A stretch of DNA of 39,971 nt from Listeria aquatica FSL S10-1188 (GTDB lineage Bacteria; Bacillota; Bacilli; Lactobacillales; Listeriaceae), in contig NZ_AOCG01000021.1 of assembly GCF_000525795.1 (NCBI RefSeq), positions 1 to 39,971 on the forward strand. The letters are read 5' to 3'. The notes under the pieces were generated by a model that saw nothing but the letters and a program-made list of their open reading frames with translations, did no database searches and was not told the DNA's origin. A program made the position numbers and the translations under genes. Of the stretch, positions 8,062-17,959 are shown piece after piece (within the stretch, counting starts at the first letter, position 1; every line of letters begins with the position of its first letter).

Positions 8062-10389
8062 GTGAGAAAATGGCTGGATGTATTAGTCGGTTGTATAAGT
8101 CTACTTGCAATTGGCATATTATTGTTGAGTTTTTCCCAGGTTTTTGCTGAAAATGATTCATTTGATTCCTTAGCTGTATCTTCAAATGTTGATAAAATAA
8201 CAGCGAATTCTCCATTTGAAATCACTGTAAAAGATAAGACGAATACTTCAAATAAAATTGTCATTCCTTTGAAAGATGGATTAGTCTATCAAGAACAGAA
8301 GCAAGGGGATGCCACTATAAAAAATGACTCTGTAAATAATCAGTTAGTGATAGAGTGGAAAAGTGGTGGAGAGCATGAAACTATACTTAGCTTCGTGTCT
8401 TCTAAACCTGGAACAGTAACTTTGCAAGCGTTTGATGAGGCGCATCATGTTTCAAATACGGCATCTGTTTTAGTTCAAAACGAGCCAAAAGAAGTGAAAA
8501 ATAGTCAATTTTCCAACCGGACGATAGACTCTGCATTTGATAATCTCACCCCTTTCGATCAATCACCTTATGGAACCATCATGGATGCCAAGGGGAATTA
8601 CGTATCGGGGAAAGCCGTTAAGAAATCAAAAGAAATTATCCCACTTATTTATTATGGGAAACAGTCATCTAAAGATATTATTAAAAATGGGGCTCCAGAA
8701 AGATATCCTTCTATCAATAGTGAATATGATCCTGGAACGATTATAAAAGTCAAAAATGTGGGCTTTCATCAAGGAGAGCCTTGCGTACTAGCAATTAGAA
8801 TTATTTCTACCAGGGTGACTATGGATGTGTTTAATCAATTTCCGATGAGTGTGGGACGGAGTGGTGATCCATTAAAATTTGAACTTGAGATTTGGGTTGA
8901 GGATGCAAATGGAAATGAAATACAAGATCCTGGACTTGACATACTGTTGCCGATGAAAATTAAAATATCAAAATTAAGTGATGGAAAGAACCGAAATGTT
9001 GTTACTTTGTTATCTAATCGATCTGGTATCTCAAATGTTCTTGTTAGAGATGCGTCTTTGTCCGGGACGGGGGCTGGAAGCTCGTTTTTAGATGTTTCTG
9101 GTGAGAATTATCAATTATTGGGAAAAGAATGGTCGAATATGGATTATAATATTCTTTATAACTCTACTCAGCATTTGTTTCTTTCTGCTAGTTTACAAGA
9201 TAATAATGGTGATTACGTTCCTTATGTGAGATATGTGGACTATCTGTCTTATCATAAGCTGTTTTCGGCTTCCAGTAGCGATATGGTTATGCAGATTCCT
9301 TATGCGCCCCCATCCACTAAAGTAGAGAAAAATGAAAAAACGGTAAAGGCTAATTTTAACATCGATCAAACATTAGTTGCTCAAAATCCATCCTTTTATC
9401 CGAATGACTTCTCGGTCAATTTTAGTATGGGAGATCTAGTGAAAGCAAATTCGTTATATTCTATTCAAGTTATAGATAAAGACCAAAGGGCCGTACAAGT
9501 AAGTAGAAGTTCAGATGCGAATACGGGTACAATTAGTATAACAGCCAATAAGTCTGTTTTGTCACAGCTTGCAAATAATCAACTTTCTATTACTGGAAGT
9601 TTTGATTTGAATACAGATGCTCCTGATTTAATTAATACTTTTCAATCGGATGGTTTTTTTCATATTCCTATCGAAGTAGCAAACAGTGATCAACCAGATA
9701 TGAAAGTAAAAGGGGAAACCTTAGTTAAGATGCCGCCTCCAACAGGAACGCCAATTTCTCAGGTTGTGTCTCTTCATTCAAGTTCGGATGAATTGAATCC
9801 TGATGACCTAGTAACAGATTTGAAAAGTATTTTACCACAAGATAAGATTAAGGCAGTGGCGATTAAAGAACCTAGGAAATTTGAGCAACTTGGAAGCACT
9901 TCAGTTGATGTAGTTGTTGAAAGTGAACTTACACATGTACAGGGAATTGTTACAGTTCCTGTCGAAGTTAAAACCGGAGACTTACAATTGACGAACGTAC
10001 CACAAAGCATAGACTTTGGAACGGTTTTGATTAGTTCTGCTCTTCAAGATGTACCAGTGAAGAAAACAATCAGTAATCTAGCAGTGCAAGAAACACGCTA
10101 CTTTGGAAAATGGGAATTAGGGGCTACAGTGAGCAAGCCTATAACTGGTAAGGTGAGTAAAAAAACATTAGGGAAATTGTTTTATCTTTCTGGTGGTGAA
10201 AAACGGCCATTATCAAATGGTCTCCAAATTTTAGAAAATGGAGGCTACACTGGGCGTAAAGAGCCACTTGATATTTCTAAGACATGGAATAAAGAGAACG
10301 GTTTAATTTTAGAGATTAAACAAGGTGAAGCATTGCACGAAGCCTATCAAGGAGAAATTACTTGGACTTTACGTGATGCGCCAATTTAA
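8062..10389 (+). CDS. Large WxL-domain cell-surface protein
   Basis: This is a secreted protein predicted to attach non-covalently to peptidoglycan through a C-terminal WxL domain. From the GTG at 8062 (after GGGGGAG) it has 775 residues. A positively charged start and hydrophobic core end at an A-E-N-like signal cleavage site (about residue 30). A long beta-rich region follows, then an Ig-like repeat before a C-terminal domain that opens with LQLTNVPQSIDFG. The domain contains W-E-L at about 684-686 and closes with W-T-L-R-D-A-P at about 768-774, the paired WxL signature. There is no LPXTG or transmembrane C-terminus. No partner gene of the usual WxL cluster (DUF916 protein, small LPXTG protein) is beside it. 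An ATG at 8041 is an alternative start. Ligand unknown. Confidence 0.8.
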   Translation: MRKWLDVLVGCISLLAIGILLLSFSQVFAENDSFDSLAVSSNVDKITANSPFEITVKDKTNTSNKIVIPLKDGLVYQEQKQGDATIKNDSVNNQLVIEWKSGGEHETILSFVSSKPGTVTLQAFDEAHHVSNTASVLVQNEPKEVKNSQFSNRTIDSAFDNLTPFDQSPYGTIMDAKGNYVSGKAVKKSKEIIPLIYYGKQSSKDIIKNGAPERYPSINSEYDPGTIIKVKNVGFHQGEPCVLAIRIISTRVTMDVFNQFPMSVGRSGDPLKFELEIWVEDANGNEIQDPGLDILLPMKIKISKLSDGKNRNVVTLLSNRSGISNVLVRDASLSGTGAGSSFLDVSGENYQLLGKEWSNMDYNILYNSTQHLFLSASLQDNNGDYVPYVRYVDYLSYHKLFSASSSDMVMQIPYAPPSTKVEKNEKTVKANFNIDQTLVAQNPSFYPNDFSVNFSMGDLVKANSLYSIQVIDKDQRAVQVSRSSDANTGTISITANKSVLSQLANNQLSITGSFDLNTDAPDLINTFQSDGFFHIPIEVANSDQPDMKVKGETLVKMPPPTGTPISQVVSLHSSSDELNPDDLVTDLKSILPQDKIKAVAIKEPRKFEQLGSTSVDVVVESELTHVQGIVTVPVEVKTGDLQLTNVPQSIDFGTVLISSALQDVPVKKTISNLAVQETRYFGKWELGATVSKPITGKVSKKTLGKLFYLSGGEKRPLSNGLQILENGGYTGRKEPLDISKTWNKENGLILEIKQGEALHEAYQGEITWTLRDAPI

Positions 10390-10451
10390 GATATATTGGT
10401 TAAATCGCATAGTTGTTTTTTGTGCTACGTTTCTATAGAAAATGATTTCAT

Positions 10452-10500
10452 AAAAAAACCTTGATTTTTTTCATGATGAATGAAGAAATCAAGGTTTTTT
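10452..10500. terminator. Bidirectional terminator between the WxL gene and the UPF0145 gene
   Basis: The perfect stem CCTTGATTT / AAATCAAGG is flanked by A7 on the left and T6 on the right, so it can stop transcription from both converging genes. Confidence 0.88.
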
Positions 10501-10515
10501 GAATTTTAGAGAAGG

Positions 10516-10837
10516 TTAAGCTACCACAACTGCTGTTCCAGAAACAGTGACCATTAACATGCCGTTATCAGATCCAAGTACTTCATAATCGATATCGACG
10601 CTGATAATGGCATTTGCACCAATATCAGTAGCACGCGCTTCCATTTCAGCAATTGCTTCTTCACGCGCATTAATAAGCTCTTGCTCGTAGCCTTCAGAAC
10701 GCCCGCCGAAAAAGTTTCTTAAACCAGCTCCAATATCTTTCATAAAATTAACACCCGTGATAACTTCACCGAAAACAATTTTTTTTGTATTCAACGACTT
10801 GTTTACCTTCGATATTGGGAGAAGTTGTTGTAATCAT
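10516..10837 (-). CDS. UPF0145 (YbjQ-like) protein, frameshifted near the N-terminus
   Basis: A small heavy-metal-binding-like protein of the YbjQ/UPF0145 family, of unknown function. The body matches the family: [31 protein letters not shown], and the C-terminal [12 protein letters not shown] strand. The true N-terminus ([19 protein letters not shown]) is in another frame, beginning at an ATG at 10837-10835 directly after an AGGAGG site. It joins the body at the T8 run (10779-10786; A8 in the gene), where one base is extra. Repaired length is 106 residues, normal for the family. I recall an L. monocytogenes ortholog (lmo0208) close to ldh, so this gene probably belongs to the ancestral right flank of the prs-ldh interval. 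Confidence 0.85.
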
Positions 10838-10882
10838 CGAAAAACCTCCTTTTTTCAAGTTTACTTGGAATTTGACTATTCG

Positions 10883-11701
10883 TCAAAAAAGATCCTCGTT
10901 TTGGCCATTGGGTTGAAGAACTTGAACTTGCTGATTTATATTTTCCATATATTGATACAAAATCAATTCCATAATTGCGATTGTTGAAATTCGTGAAGTG
11001 ATATCGAGATGGTTGATTTCAATCTCATCTGTAAAAATATATAAATTGATGTCGCTCATATTCTGAATGATGTTGTTATCGGCGCAAGTTATGGAAATGA
11101 GTAGAGGGGAGTTTTTTCTTGCTTTAAGACGCTGTACGGTTTGGACAAGTTCTATATCATGTCCGGCATAAGTTAAAATAAAAACCATGTCTTCAGCACC
11201 AATATGTGGTAGGATTGCTTGACGATACTGGTAATCTTCAGGAAACTCGACTAAAAAACCATTCATTGTATAGAGGTATTTTACATATTCGGCAGCATGT
11301 TTGCTCAAACCTTTTGCAAAAAAGTAAATCCGTGGTTTTTGCTCAAGTTTTGATGTGATTTGTTCTAATTTACTTGGCTCAAGTACACGAACGGATTCAA
11401 TGATATTCTTTAAATATTCTTCTCGGTAATCCTTTTGCTTAACGACAAAAGGAGGTGACTGGATGTCAGGTTTCCTAGACTCGGTAAATTTCAAAACGGT
11501 TGTAAATTCACTATAACCAGTGAATCCAAGTTTGCGTACGAAACGCAGAAATGTTGTAGTAGAAACAAAACATTCTGCTGAAACTTCGCGAATGCTTTGG
11601 TTTTTGATACGTTTCATGTTCTTAACAACGTAGTCGAATAAGATTCGTTCGTTTCTTGTTAAGTTAGTGATGGATTGGCTAGCAATTTCGAAAAAGTCCA
11701 T
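10883..11701 (-). CDS. RpiR/MurR-family transcriptional regulator
   Basis: The 272-residue protein has an N-terminal RpiR-type helix-turn-helix domain (about 1-75), with the family segment VSAECFVSTTTFLRFVRKLGFTG containing the recognition helix (residues about 42-64). A C-terminal SIS sugar-phosphate-binding fold follows (YFFAKGLSKHAAEYV, then VFILTYAGHD and LLISITC). Such proteins sense phosphosugars or related ligands. The start at 11701 has AAGGATGG upstream; more upstream in-frame ATGs lack a site. It lies downstream of, and on the same strand as, the agmatine operon but past a terminator. L. monocytogenes has a similar gene near its agmatine locus, so local control of that operon is plausible. 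Direct evidence is absent. Confidence 0.85.
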   Translation of the reverse strand: MDFFEIASQSITNLTRNERILFDYVVKNMKRIKNQSIREVSAECFVSTTTFLRFVRKLGFTGYSEFTTVLKFTESRKPDIQSPPFVVKQKDYREEYLKNIIESVRVLEPSKLEQITSKLEQKPRIYFFAKGLSKHAAEYVKYLYTMNGFLVEFPEDYQYRQAILPHIGAEDMVFILTYAGHDIELVQTVQRLKARKNSPLLISITCADNNIIQNMSDINLYIFTDEIEINHLDITSRISTIAIMELILYQYMENINQQVQVLQPNGQNEDLF

Positions 11702-11790
11702 AAATTCCATCCTTTCCATGTGATATATTGAACGATTACCCGTAAATTGTACCATATAATTAGGGTTCAATAAACTATCCTACAGCAACG

Positions 11791-11840
11791 AAAAAGCGAA
11801 ACCTTGGCTTGTGGAAAGCCGAAGTTTCGCTTTTTCTTTT
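11791..11840. terminator. Terminator of the agmatine operon, bidirectional in form
   Basis: The long stem AAAAAGCGAAAC...GGCTT / AAAGCC...GTTTCGCTTTTT has an A run on the left and a T run on the right. It lies between the carbamate kinase stop and the RpiR gene, both on the minus strand. Confidence 0.9.
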
Positions 11841-11841
11841 A

Positions 11842-12787
11842 TCAATCTGCGGTGATTACAGTTCCCGATCCGTTTTGAAGAAAATTCTCGATATTTTCTA
11901 GGGAAGTGATGACAGCACGGCTTTCAGGGCGGCTTTTGACAAATTCAATGGCTGCTTCGATTTTTGGAAGCATACTCCCTTCTGCGAACTGCTTTTCTGC
12001 CTTCCATTTTTCTAGTTCGGAAACTGTGACCTGTTCTAATTTTTCTTGATTCGGTTGGTTGAAATTCACAAAAACGTGATCAACGCCTGTTAAGATGACG
12101 AACAAGTTAGCTTCAACCATTTCGGCAAGACGTAGTGAAGCAAAATCTTTATCGATAACGGCTTCGACACCTGTAAATTCTCCGTTTTTTTCAATAACAG
12201 AAATCCCTCCGCCGCCAGCAGATACCGTGACAACGCCGCTTTCCACTAATTTGTTAATCGCTTCGTGTTCTTTGATATAAAGCGGTTTGGGAGAAGGTAC
12301 AACTTTACGATAACCTCGCCCGGCATCCTCTATAAAGGTTGCGCCCGTTTTTTTCTCTTCAGCTTCGGCTTCTTCTTTTGAAAGAAATGGACCAATGGGT
12401 TTTGTCGGACGAGAAAACGCAGGATCATCTTTACTTACGATAACTTGCGTAACAAGGGATACAGTTTCTTTTGTCATTTTGCGTTTCGCAAAAGCGTTAT
12501 CAAGTGAATTTTGCAACCAATAACCAATGCTGCCTTGAGTCATTGCAACGCAAGAATCAAGAGGCATGGCAGGGTTTTTAACAGAGTTACTTTCTTGTTG
12601 TTGGATGAGCAAGTTGCCCACTTGAGGACCATTACCATGAGAGACAATTAACTCATCGCCATTTGCAACAAATTGAACAAGATGTTCCGCAGTTTGGTCT
12701 AAAGCTTTTTTTTTGTGCGTGAGCGCTAGCGTCGTCTGAAAGAATAGCATTGCCGCCAAGTGCCACAACAACTTTTCTGTTTTTCAT
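11842..12787 (-). CDS. arcC: Carbamate kinase of the agmatine pathway, frameshifted
   Basis: This enzyme transfers phosphate from carbamoyl phosphate to ADP, giving ATP, CO2 and ammonia; it is the last step of agmatine catabolism. The N-terminus KVVVALGGNAIL is the amino-acid-kinase motif and begins at an ATG at 12787-12785 after GAGGGAG. The frame breaks in the T9 run at 12705-12713 (A9 in the gene). Removing one A joins AHAQKK to ALDQTAEHLV and gives 314 residues, the family length. Other seen signatures are SHGNGPQVGNL, SAGGGGI and the ITGVD-like ILTGVDHVFV. It starts 16 bases after the agmatine deiminase stop, in one operon. It could also be called aguC. Confidence 0.9.
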
Positions 12788-12803
12788 AAATACTCCCTCG
12801 CAA

Positions 12804-13898
12804 TCATCCTTTAGGAACTTGTTGAGTGATACAGTGAATATTTCCGCCGCCAAGTAAGATTTCGCGTGCAGGAACACCAACAACTTCACGGTCAGGATAT
12901 AGTTTTATAAGCATTTCGCGTGCTAAGTCATCATTTGGGTCACCAAACAAAGGAAAAACTATCCCGCCGTTTGCTGAATAATAATTGATATAGCTTGCTG
13001 CGAGGCGATCGCCTGCTTCACGTGGAAGTGTTCCATCAACAGCATCAACACCGCGGCTCTCTTCTTCTGTAATTAAAATTGGTTTTGGAACTTGCAGCTT
13101 GTGTACTTTTAGTTTGCGTCCCTTTGCATCCGTTTCGCTCTCTAAAATATCAAGACATTCCTTTGAAATTTTATACTGTGGATCTGACTTGTCCTCAGTC
13201 CAAGCAAGTGCCACTTCACCAGGAGCAACATAATTCAAGATGTTATCCACGTGACCGTTCGTTTCATCCAAATAGATTCCGTGTTTCAACCAGATTATTT
13301 TTTCAAGATTTAAGTACTCTTTTAAGATTTGTTCGATTTGAGCTTTTGAAAGTTCAGGGTTGCGTCCTTCGGAAAGTAGACATTCTTCCGTTGTAATCAG
13401 TGTTCCTTCACCATCAACGTGGATAGAACCACCTTCAAGAACAAAATTTTCCAAACGATAGCGATCGGCAGATTCAAGTTCGGCGACCTTTTGAGCGACT
13501 TGATCATCTTTGTCCCAAGGGAAATAAAGTCCGTCCACAAGCCCTCCCCAAGCGTTGAAAGTCCAGTCAACGGCGCGGATTTCATCCTGATCATTTTTTA
13601 CAAAAGTAGGGCCGCAATCACGCATCCATGAATCATTGTTATCGATTTCAACGGTTTGTACATAATCTGGAAGCATGTGGCGTGCGTTGCTATACTGAGC
13701 TGAAGAAACGCCTACAGTAACAGGTTCGAATTTTGCGATCGCAGTTGCTACGGCTGTAAAAGCATCTTGTGCAGGTTTGGCTCCGTTACGCCAATTGTCG
13801 GGGCGTTCAGGCCATAGCAAGTAGCAACCACGATGTTCTTCAAACTCACCAGGCATTCTGAATCCATCTTTTCTAGGGGAACTATCTAAAGTTTTCAA
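12804..13898 (-). CDS. aguA: Agmatine deiminase
   Basis: AguA hydrolyses agmatine to N-carbamoylputrescine and ammonia. The 364-residue protein belongs to the PAD/agmatine deiminase family. The guanidino-modifying catalytic set is visible: the [12 protein letters not shown] segment (88-99), [11 protein letters not shown] (150-160), NGHVDN with H216 and D218, and the nucleophile C356 in [12 protein letters not shown]. The start is TTG at 13898, overlapping the permease TGA by four bases, with AAAGGATG upstream; the coupling supports the start. L. monocytogenes carries two deiminase genes in this operon, and only one is present here. Confidence 0.95.
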   Translation of the reverse strand: MKTLDSSPRKDGFRMPGEFEEHRGCYLLWPERPDNWRNGAKPAQDAFTAVATAIAKFEPVTVGVSSAQYSNARHMLPDYVQTVEIDNNDSWMRDCGPTFVKNDQDEIRAVDWTFNAWGGLVDGLYFPWDKDDQVAQKVAELESADRYRLENFVLEGGSIHVDGEGTLITTEECLLSEGRNPELSKAQIEQILKEYLNLEKIIWLKHGIYLDETNGHVDNILNYVAPGEVALAWTEDKSDPQYKISKECLDILESETDAKGRKLKVHKLQVPKPILITEEESRGVDAVDGTLPREAGDRLAASYINYYSANGGIVFPLFGDPNDDLAREMLIKLYPDREVVGVPAREILLGGGNIHCITQQVPKG

Positions 13899-15272
13899 TC
13901 TTTTTCATCCTTTCTATTATTCTTTTGTTTACCTGCCATGTGAATACAAATTTCTCCAACAATAAAGGCGGCTATAGCACCGATTAGAATAGGGACTTTT
14001 TCATTCAATTCAGCTGCGGAACCATTTAGTGGTACAGCCGAAAAGATAAGTGTAATCACAAGGAGTACAACAGGGATATAGGTAAACAAATATAAGAGTA
14101 CTTTTCCACCAAATACTTTAAATGGGCGTGGCCTGTCTGGATCGATTTTCCGTAGTTTTAAGAAAGCTGGAAACATCATAATGTAGGAAGCAAGAAGCGC
14201 GACCACATTTAGCGCAAAGAACGCCCAGAAAATATTTTCATTTGGGATAAGCGGTGCAACAATAACGAGTGCAGAAGCGACGATACCATTTAAAATGCTT
14301 GCGCCGATGGGCATTTCGTTTTTCTTGTTTTGGACACCAAATACACGTGGTAAATCGTGGTTTTTAGCAGCGTACATGGCAACGTAGTTTACACCAAGTG
14401 CCCAAGATATAAGATTGGCGATTAATGTGTACATAAACATGATGCCAATGATAATGACAAACGGATTTAGTTTGCCGACTAGCATGATAAAGCTATCGAT
14501 CATGCCACCGGATGTCGATAATTGCGAAGTTGGGATTGCAGCTCCCATACCGAATGCTGCAAACAAGTAAAAGAAAGCAATTAAAATACCACCGATGATA
14601 ATGGCCTGTGGAATTTGTTTTTTTGGATTTTCCATGTCACCTGCAAGTGTTGTGACAACTTCGAATCCAAGAAAATTAAATAAGATAATCGAGATGAAAG
14701 ACAAACTATTTAAGTCGAAACTTGGTAAGAGCGCCTTTCCAGAAAAGTCGTTAGCAAGTCCTTTTGTGACAGCAAAATAAATGCCTAAAATACCAAGGCT
14801 CAACATGATGAAGACTTTGCAAAAAGCTGCTAAATTCAAAATCCATTTACTGTCGCTGACTGGATAACAACTGATGAGCACAACGAGCCAAATAAATAGT
14901 AGTTGGATGAGGATAGAGATAGGCGTGCTTAGATGTAGCTTGAAAATTTGTGTAGCTACTTCCATGAATAGCACGGCGAGACTTGCCATCCAAATTGGAT
15001 AATTAATCCAGTAAAGCCAAGCAACACGGCCGCCCCATCTGTTTCCAAATGCACGTTTCACCCAGTCGTAAATTCCGCCCTCATCATCATAGGTAGTTCC
15101 GAGCTCCGCGGATATGAGTCCGTAAGGGAGGAAAAACAAAATGAGTAAGGCGATCCACCAGAAAAATTGGGAAGAGCCAATAGCGGCTGCTGGGGCAGCG
15201 GATTCAACGACTAAGATAACGCAGACAGCCATGAGAACTGCATCAAACAAGCGAAAACTTTTTCTTTTTCAA
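13895..15272 (-). CDS. aguD: APC-family agmatine/putrescine antiporter, probable N-terminal frameshift
   Basis: A multi-pass amino acid/polyamine transporter (about 12 hydrophobic segments over 450 residues). Its place between ptcA and aguA predicts exchange of external agmatine for internal putrescine. The APC opening helix is visible ([21 protein letters not shown]). The longest open frame starts at a TTG at 15250, but no ribosome site fits it. A TTG at 15272 is preceded by AGAGGAAG and would encode LKKKK, then FRLFDAVL if one T of the TTTT run at 15254-15257 (as read on the minus strand) is extra. I therefore set the start at 15272 and suspect a homopolymer error. The stop overlaps aguA. 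Confidence 0.85.
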
Positions 15273-15297
15273 AAAAAAACACTTCCTCTTTTAAGTG

Positions 15298-15322
15298 GGA
15301 AGAAGGAAAAACTCCTTCTTCC
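15298..15322 (-). other. Intercistronic hairpin between ptcA and the antiporter gene
   Basis: The perfect 10-bp stem GGAAGAAGGA / TCCTTCTTCC has a five-base loop and no T run on the minus strand. It probably sets relative expression or RNA processing within the operon rather than ending transcription. Confidence 0.6.
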
Positions 15323-15343
15323 TGGATGGTTATTTAGTTATAC

Positions 15344-16367
<1,024 letters not shown>

Positions 16368-16406
16368 TAGTTTCACCTCAAAAGTAAGTTTGGGAATCAC
16401 ACGGGC

Positions 16407-16418
16407 ATACTCGAGTAT
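16407..16418. promoter_or_regulatory. 12-bp perfect palindrome in the agmatine operon leader
   Basis: ATACTCGAGTAT lies 40 bases upstream of the ptcA start, downstream of its likely promoter (TATGAT-like box near 16440 on the minus strand). It may be an operator. Confidence 0.35.
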
Positions 16419-16501
16419 TTCTTTGCCACAGCAACATCATAGTATATGCAAGTTTGTTTGGAAATGCTTTTTAAAGCTTTAAAAACGAAGGAAAAAAGAT
16501 T

Positions 16502-16526
16502 GTAACCTGTTACTTTTTGAGTAACA
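16502..16526. promoter_or_regulatory. Nested inverted repeats between the agmatine and mannose-PTS operons
   Basis: GTAAC-CT-GTTAC (16502-16513) overlaps TGTTACT-5-AGTAACA (16508-16526). Together they make three half-sites in alternating orientation, a pattern typical of a dimeric repressor's operator. It is upstream of the probable ptcA promoter. Confidence 0.4.
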
Positions 16527-16585
16527 AAGACGCAAATGCAAACGGAGAAGAGAAACTATATTTTTGCGGGTAAAAGAGGAAAGAC

Positions 16586-16719
16586 TACACTAATTTGTAA
16601 AATAATACACTGAAATTTGAGAAGCGATACCGTATTGATTTATGATACACTAACAGTTTCTAGTTTGAAAAACCATTAAAAATGGCTGATATAAAGGAAT
16701 TTCATTTTTAATACACTAA
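16586..16719 (+). promoter_or_regulatory. Candidate upstream activating sequences: four TACACTRA repeats
   Basis: TACACTAA at 16586, TACACTGA at 16606, TACACTAA at 16646 and TACACTAA at 16712, all in the same orientation, upstream of the sigma-54 promoter. The first three are spaced 20 and 40 bases apart, so they sit on nearly the same helical face. Sigma-54 promoters need an upstream-bound activator. In Listeria the LevR-family ManR drives mpt, and these repeats are candidates for its site. Confidence 0.5.
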
Positions 16720-16720
16720 G

Positions 16721-16737
16721 TTGGCACGGAACTTGCA
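16721..16737 (+). promoter_or_regulatory. Sigma-54 (RpoN) promoter of mptACD
   Basis: TTGGCACGGAACTTGCA matches the -24/-12 consensus (TGGCAC-N5-TTGC) with the invariant GG and GC ten bases apart. It is the expected promoter class for the Listeria mannose PTS operon. A leader of about 185 bases lies between it and the first ATG. Confidence 0.92.
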
Positions 16738-16932
16738 ATATAATATTTAGGCGAAGTTGCGATGAAAATGGAAGCGGTAAAACTTTTTATTGCGCAGCTT
16801 TAGTAGAAGGATTTGAAAACTTGAAGGGGGGCGGTTGAAAAAGGGAGAGCCGTCTTCTGAGCAGGAAGCTATCTGAAACTAACTTAGCTCGCCTGTTTGG
16901 GAAAAAAATCAAACTATTTAGGAGGTAAAAAA

Positions 16933-17937
16933 ATGGTAGGAATTATCCTCGCGACCCATGGGGAATTTGCTGCAGGGATCTTACAATCTGGTTCTATGAT
17001 TTTCGGAGAACAAGAAAATGTTAAAGCAATTACTTTGATGCCGAATGAAGGACCAGATGATGTTAGAGCGAAAATGGAAGAAGCCATTTCTAGCTTTGAT
17101 AATCAAGATGAAGTACTATTCTTAGTCGATCTTTGGGGTGGTACTCCATTTAACCAAGCAAATAACCTATTTGAAGACCACAAAGATAAATGGGCAATCG
17201 TGGCAGGGCTTAACCTTCCGATGCTGATCGAAGCATATGCTTCCCGTTTTACAATGGAATCAGCGCAAGAAATTGCTGCACACATTATCGAAACTGGTAA
17301 AGAAGGTATCCGTATCAAACCGGAAGAACTTGAACCAAAACAAGAAACGGCAGGAGGAGCTTCAGCTGATGCACAGCCAAAAGAAGCGCTTGCACCTGGA
17401 ACGGTTGTTGGCGACGGGAAAATCAAGTTTGTTTTAGCACGAATTGACTCTCGCTTGCTTCACGGTCAAGTGGCAACGGCTTGGACAAAATCAACACTTC
17501 CAAACCGAATCATTGTTGTATCAGATGCGGTTTCAAAAGATGATCTTCGTAAAAAACTAATTGAACAAGCTGCACCTCCAGGTGTTAAAGCGAATGTTAT
17601 TCCAATTAATAAGATGATCGAAATTGCAAAAGATCCACGTTTTGGAAATACGAAAGCACTCTTATTATTTGAAAATCCTGAAGATGTGTTACGTGTTGTC
17701 GAAGGTGGCGTTGACATTGAAGAAGTGAATGTTGGCTCGCTTGCACACTCTGTTGGGAAAGTCGTTGTAAGTAAAGTTCTTTCGATGGGACAAGAAGACG
17801 TCGATGCTTTCGAGAAACTGAAAGAAAAAGGTGTTAAATTCGATGTTCGTAAAGTTCCAAATGATTCACGTGGAAACATTGATGAACTTTTGAAAAAAGC
17901 AGAAGCAGAATTAAAAAAAACAATAGAAGTAACGTAA
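16933..17937 (+). CDS. mptA: Mannose-family PTS EIIAB component
   Basis: This cytoplasmic phosphotransfer protein carries phosphate from HPr to the sugar entering through EIIC/EIID. The 334-residue fusion has a Man-type IIA domain (about 1-130, phosphorylated H9 in ILATHGEF), a Pro/Ala/Gln-rich linker (about 132-160) and a IIB domain with H177 in RIDSRLLHGQ. ATG at 16933 follows TTAGGAGGT; an in-frame ATG at 16897 lacks a site. It is the first of three tightly spaced genes behind a sigma-54 promoter. In L. monocytogenes the operon (lmo0096-0098) is the main glucose transporter and lies elsewhere on the chromosome. Confidence 0.96.
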   Translation: MVGIILATHGEFAAGILQSGSMIFGEQENVKAITLMPNEGPDDVRAKMEEAISSFDNQDEVLFLVDLWGGTPFNQANNLFEDHKDKWAIVAGLNLPMLIEAYASRFTMESAQEIAAHIIETGKEGIRIKPEELEPKQETAGGASADAQPKEALAPGTVVGDGKIKFVLARIDSRLLHGQVATAWTKSTLPNRIIVVSDAVSKDDLRKKLIEQAAPPGVKANVIPINKMIEIAKDPRFGNTKALLLFENPEDVLRVVEGGVDIEEVNVGSLAHSVGKVVVSKVLSMGQEDVDAFEKLKEKGVKFDVRKVPNDSRGNIDELLKKAEAELKKTIEVT

Positions 17938-17959
17938 ATAAAAAAGTAGGAGGTCAATT

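Noticed and set aside
7872..8264. Insertion sequence or tRNA at the prs junction that could explain the replaced segment
   Set aside because: No transposase, tRNA, terminal repeat or integrase was seen at either end of the prs-ldh interval.
17466..17957. 163-codon minus-strand frame opposite mptA
   Set aside because: Ser/Thr-rich shadow of the EIIB coding sequence without a start signal.
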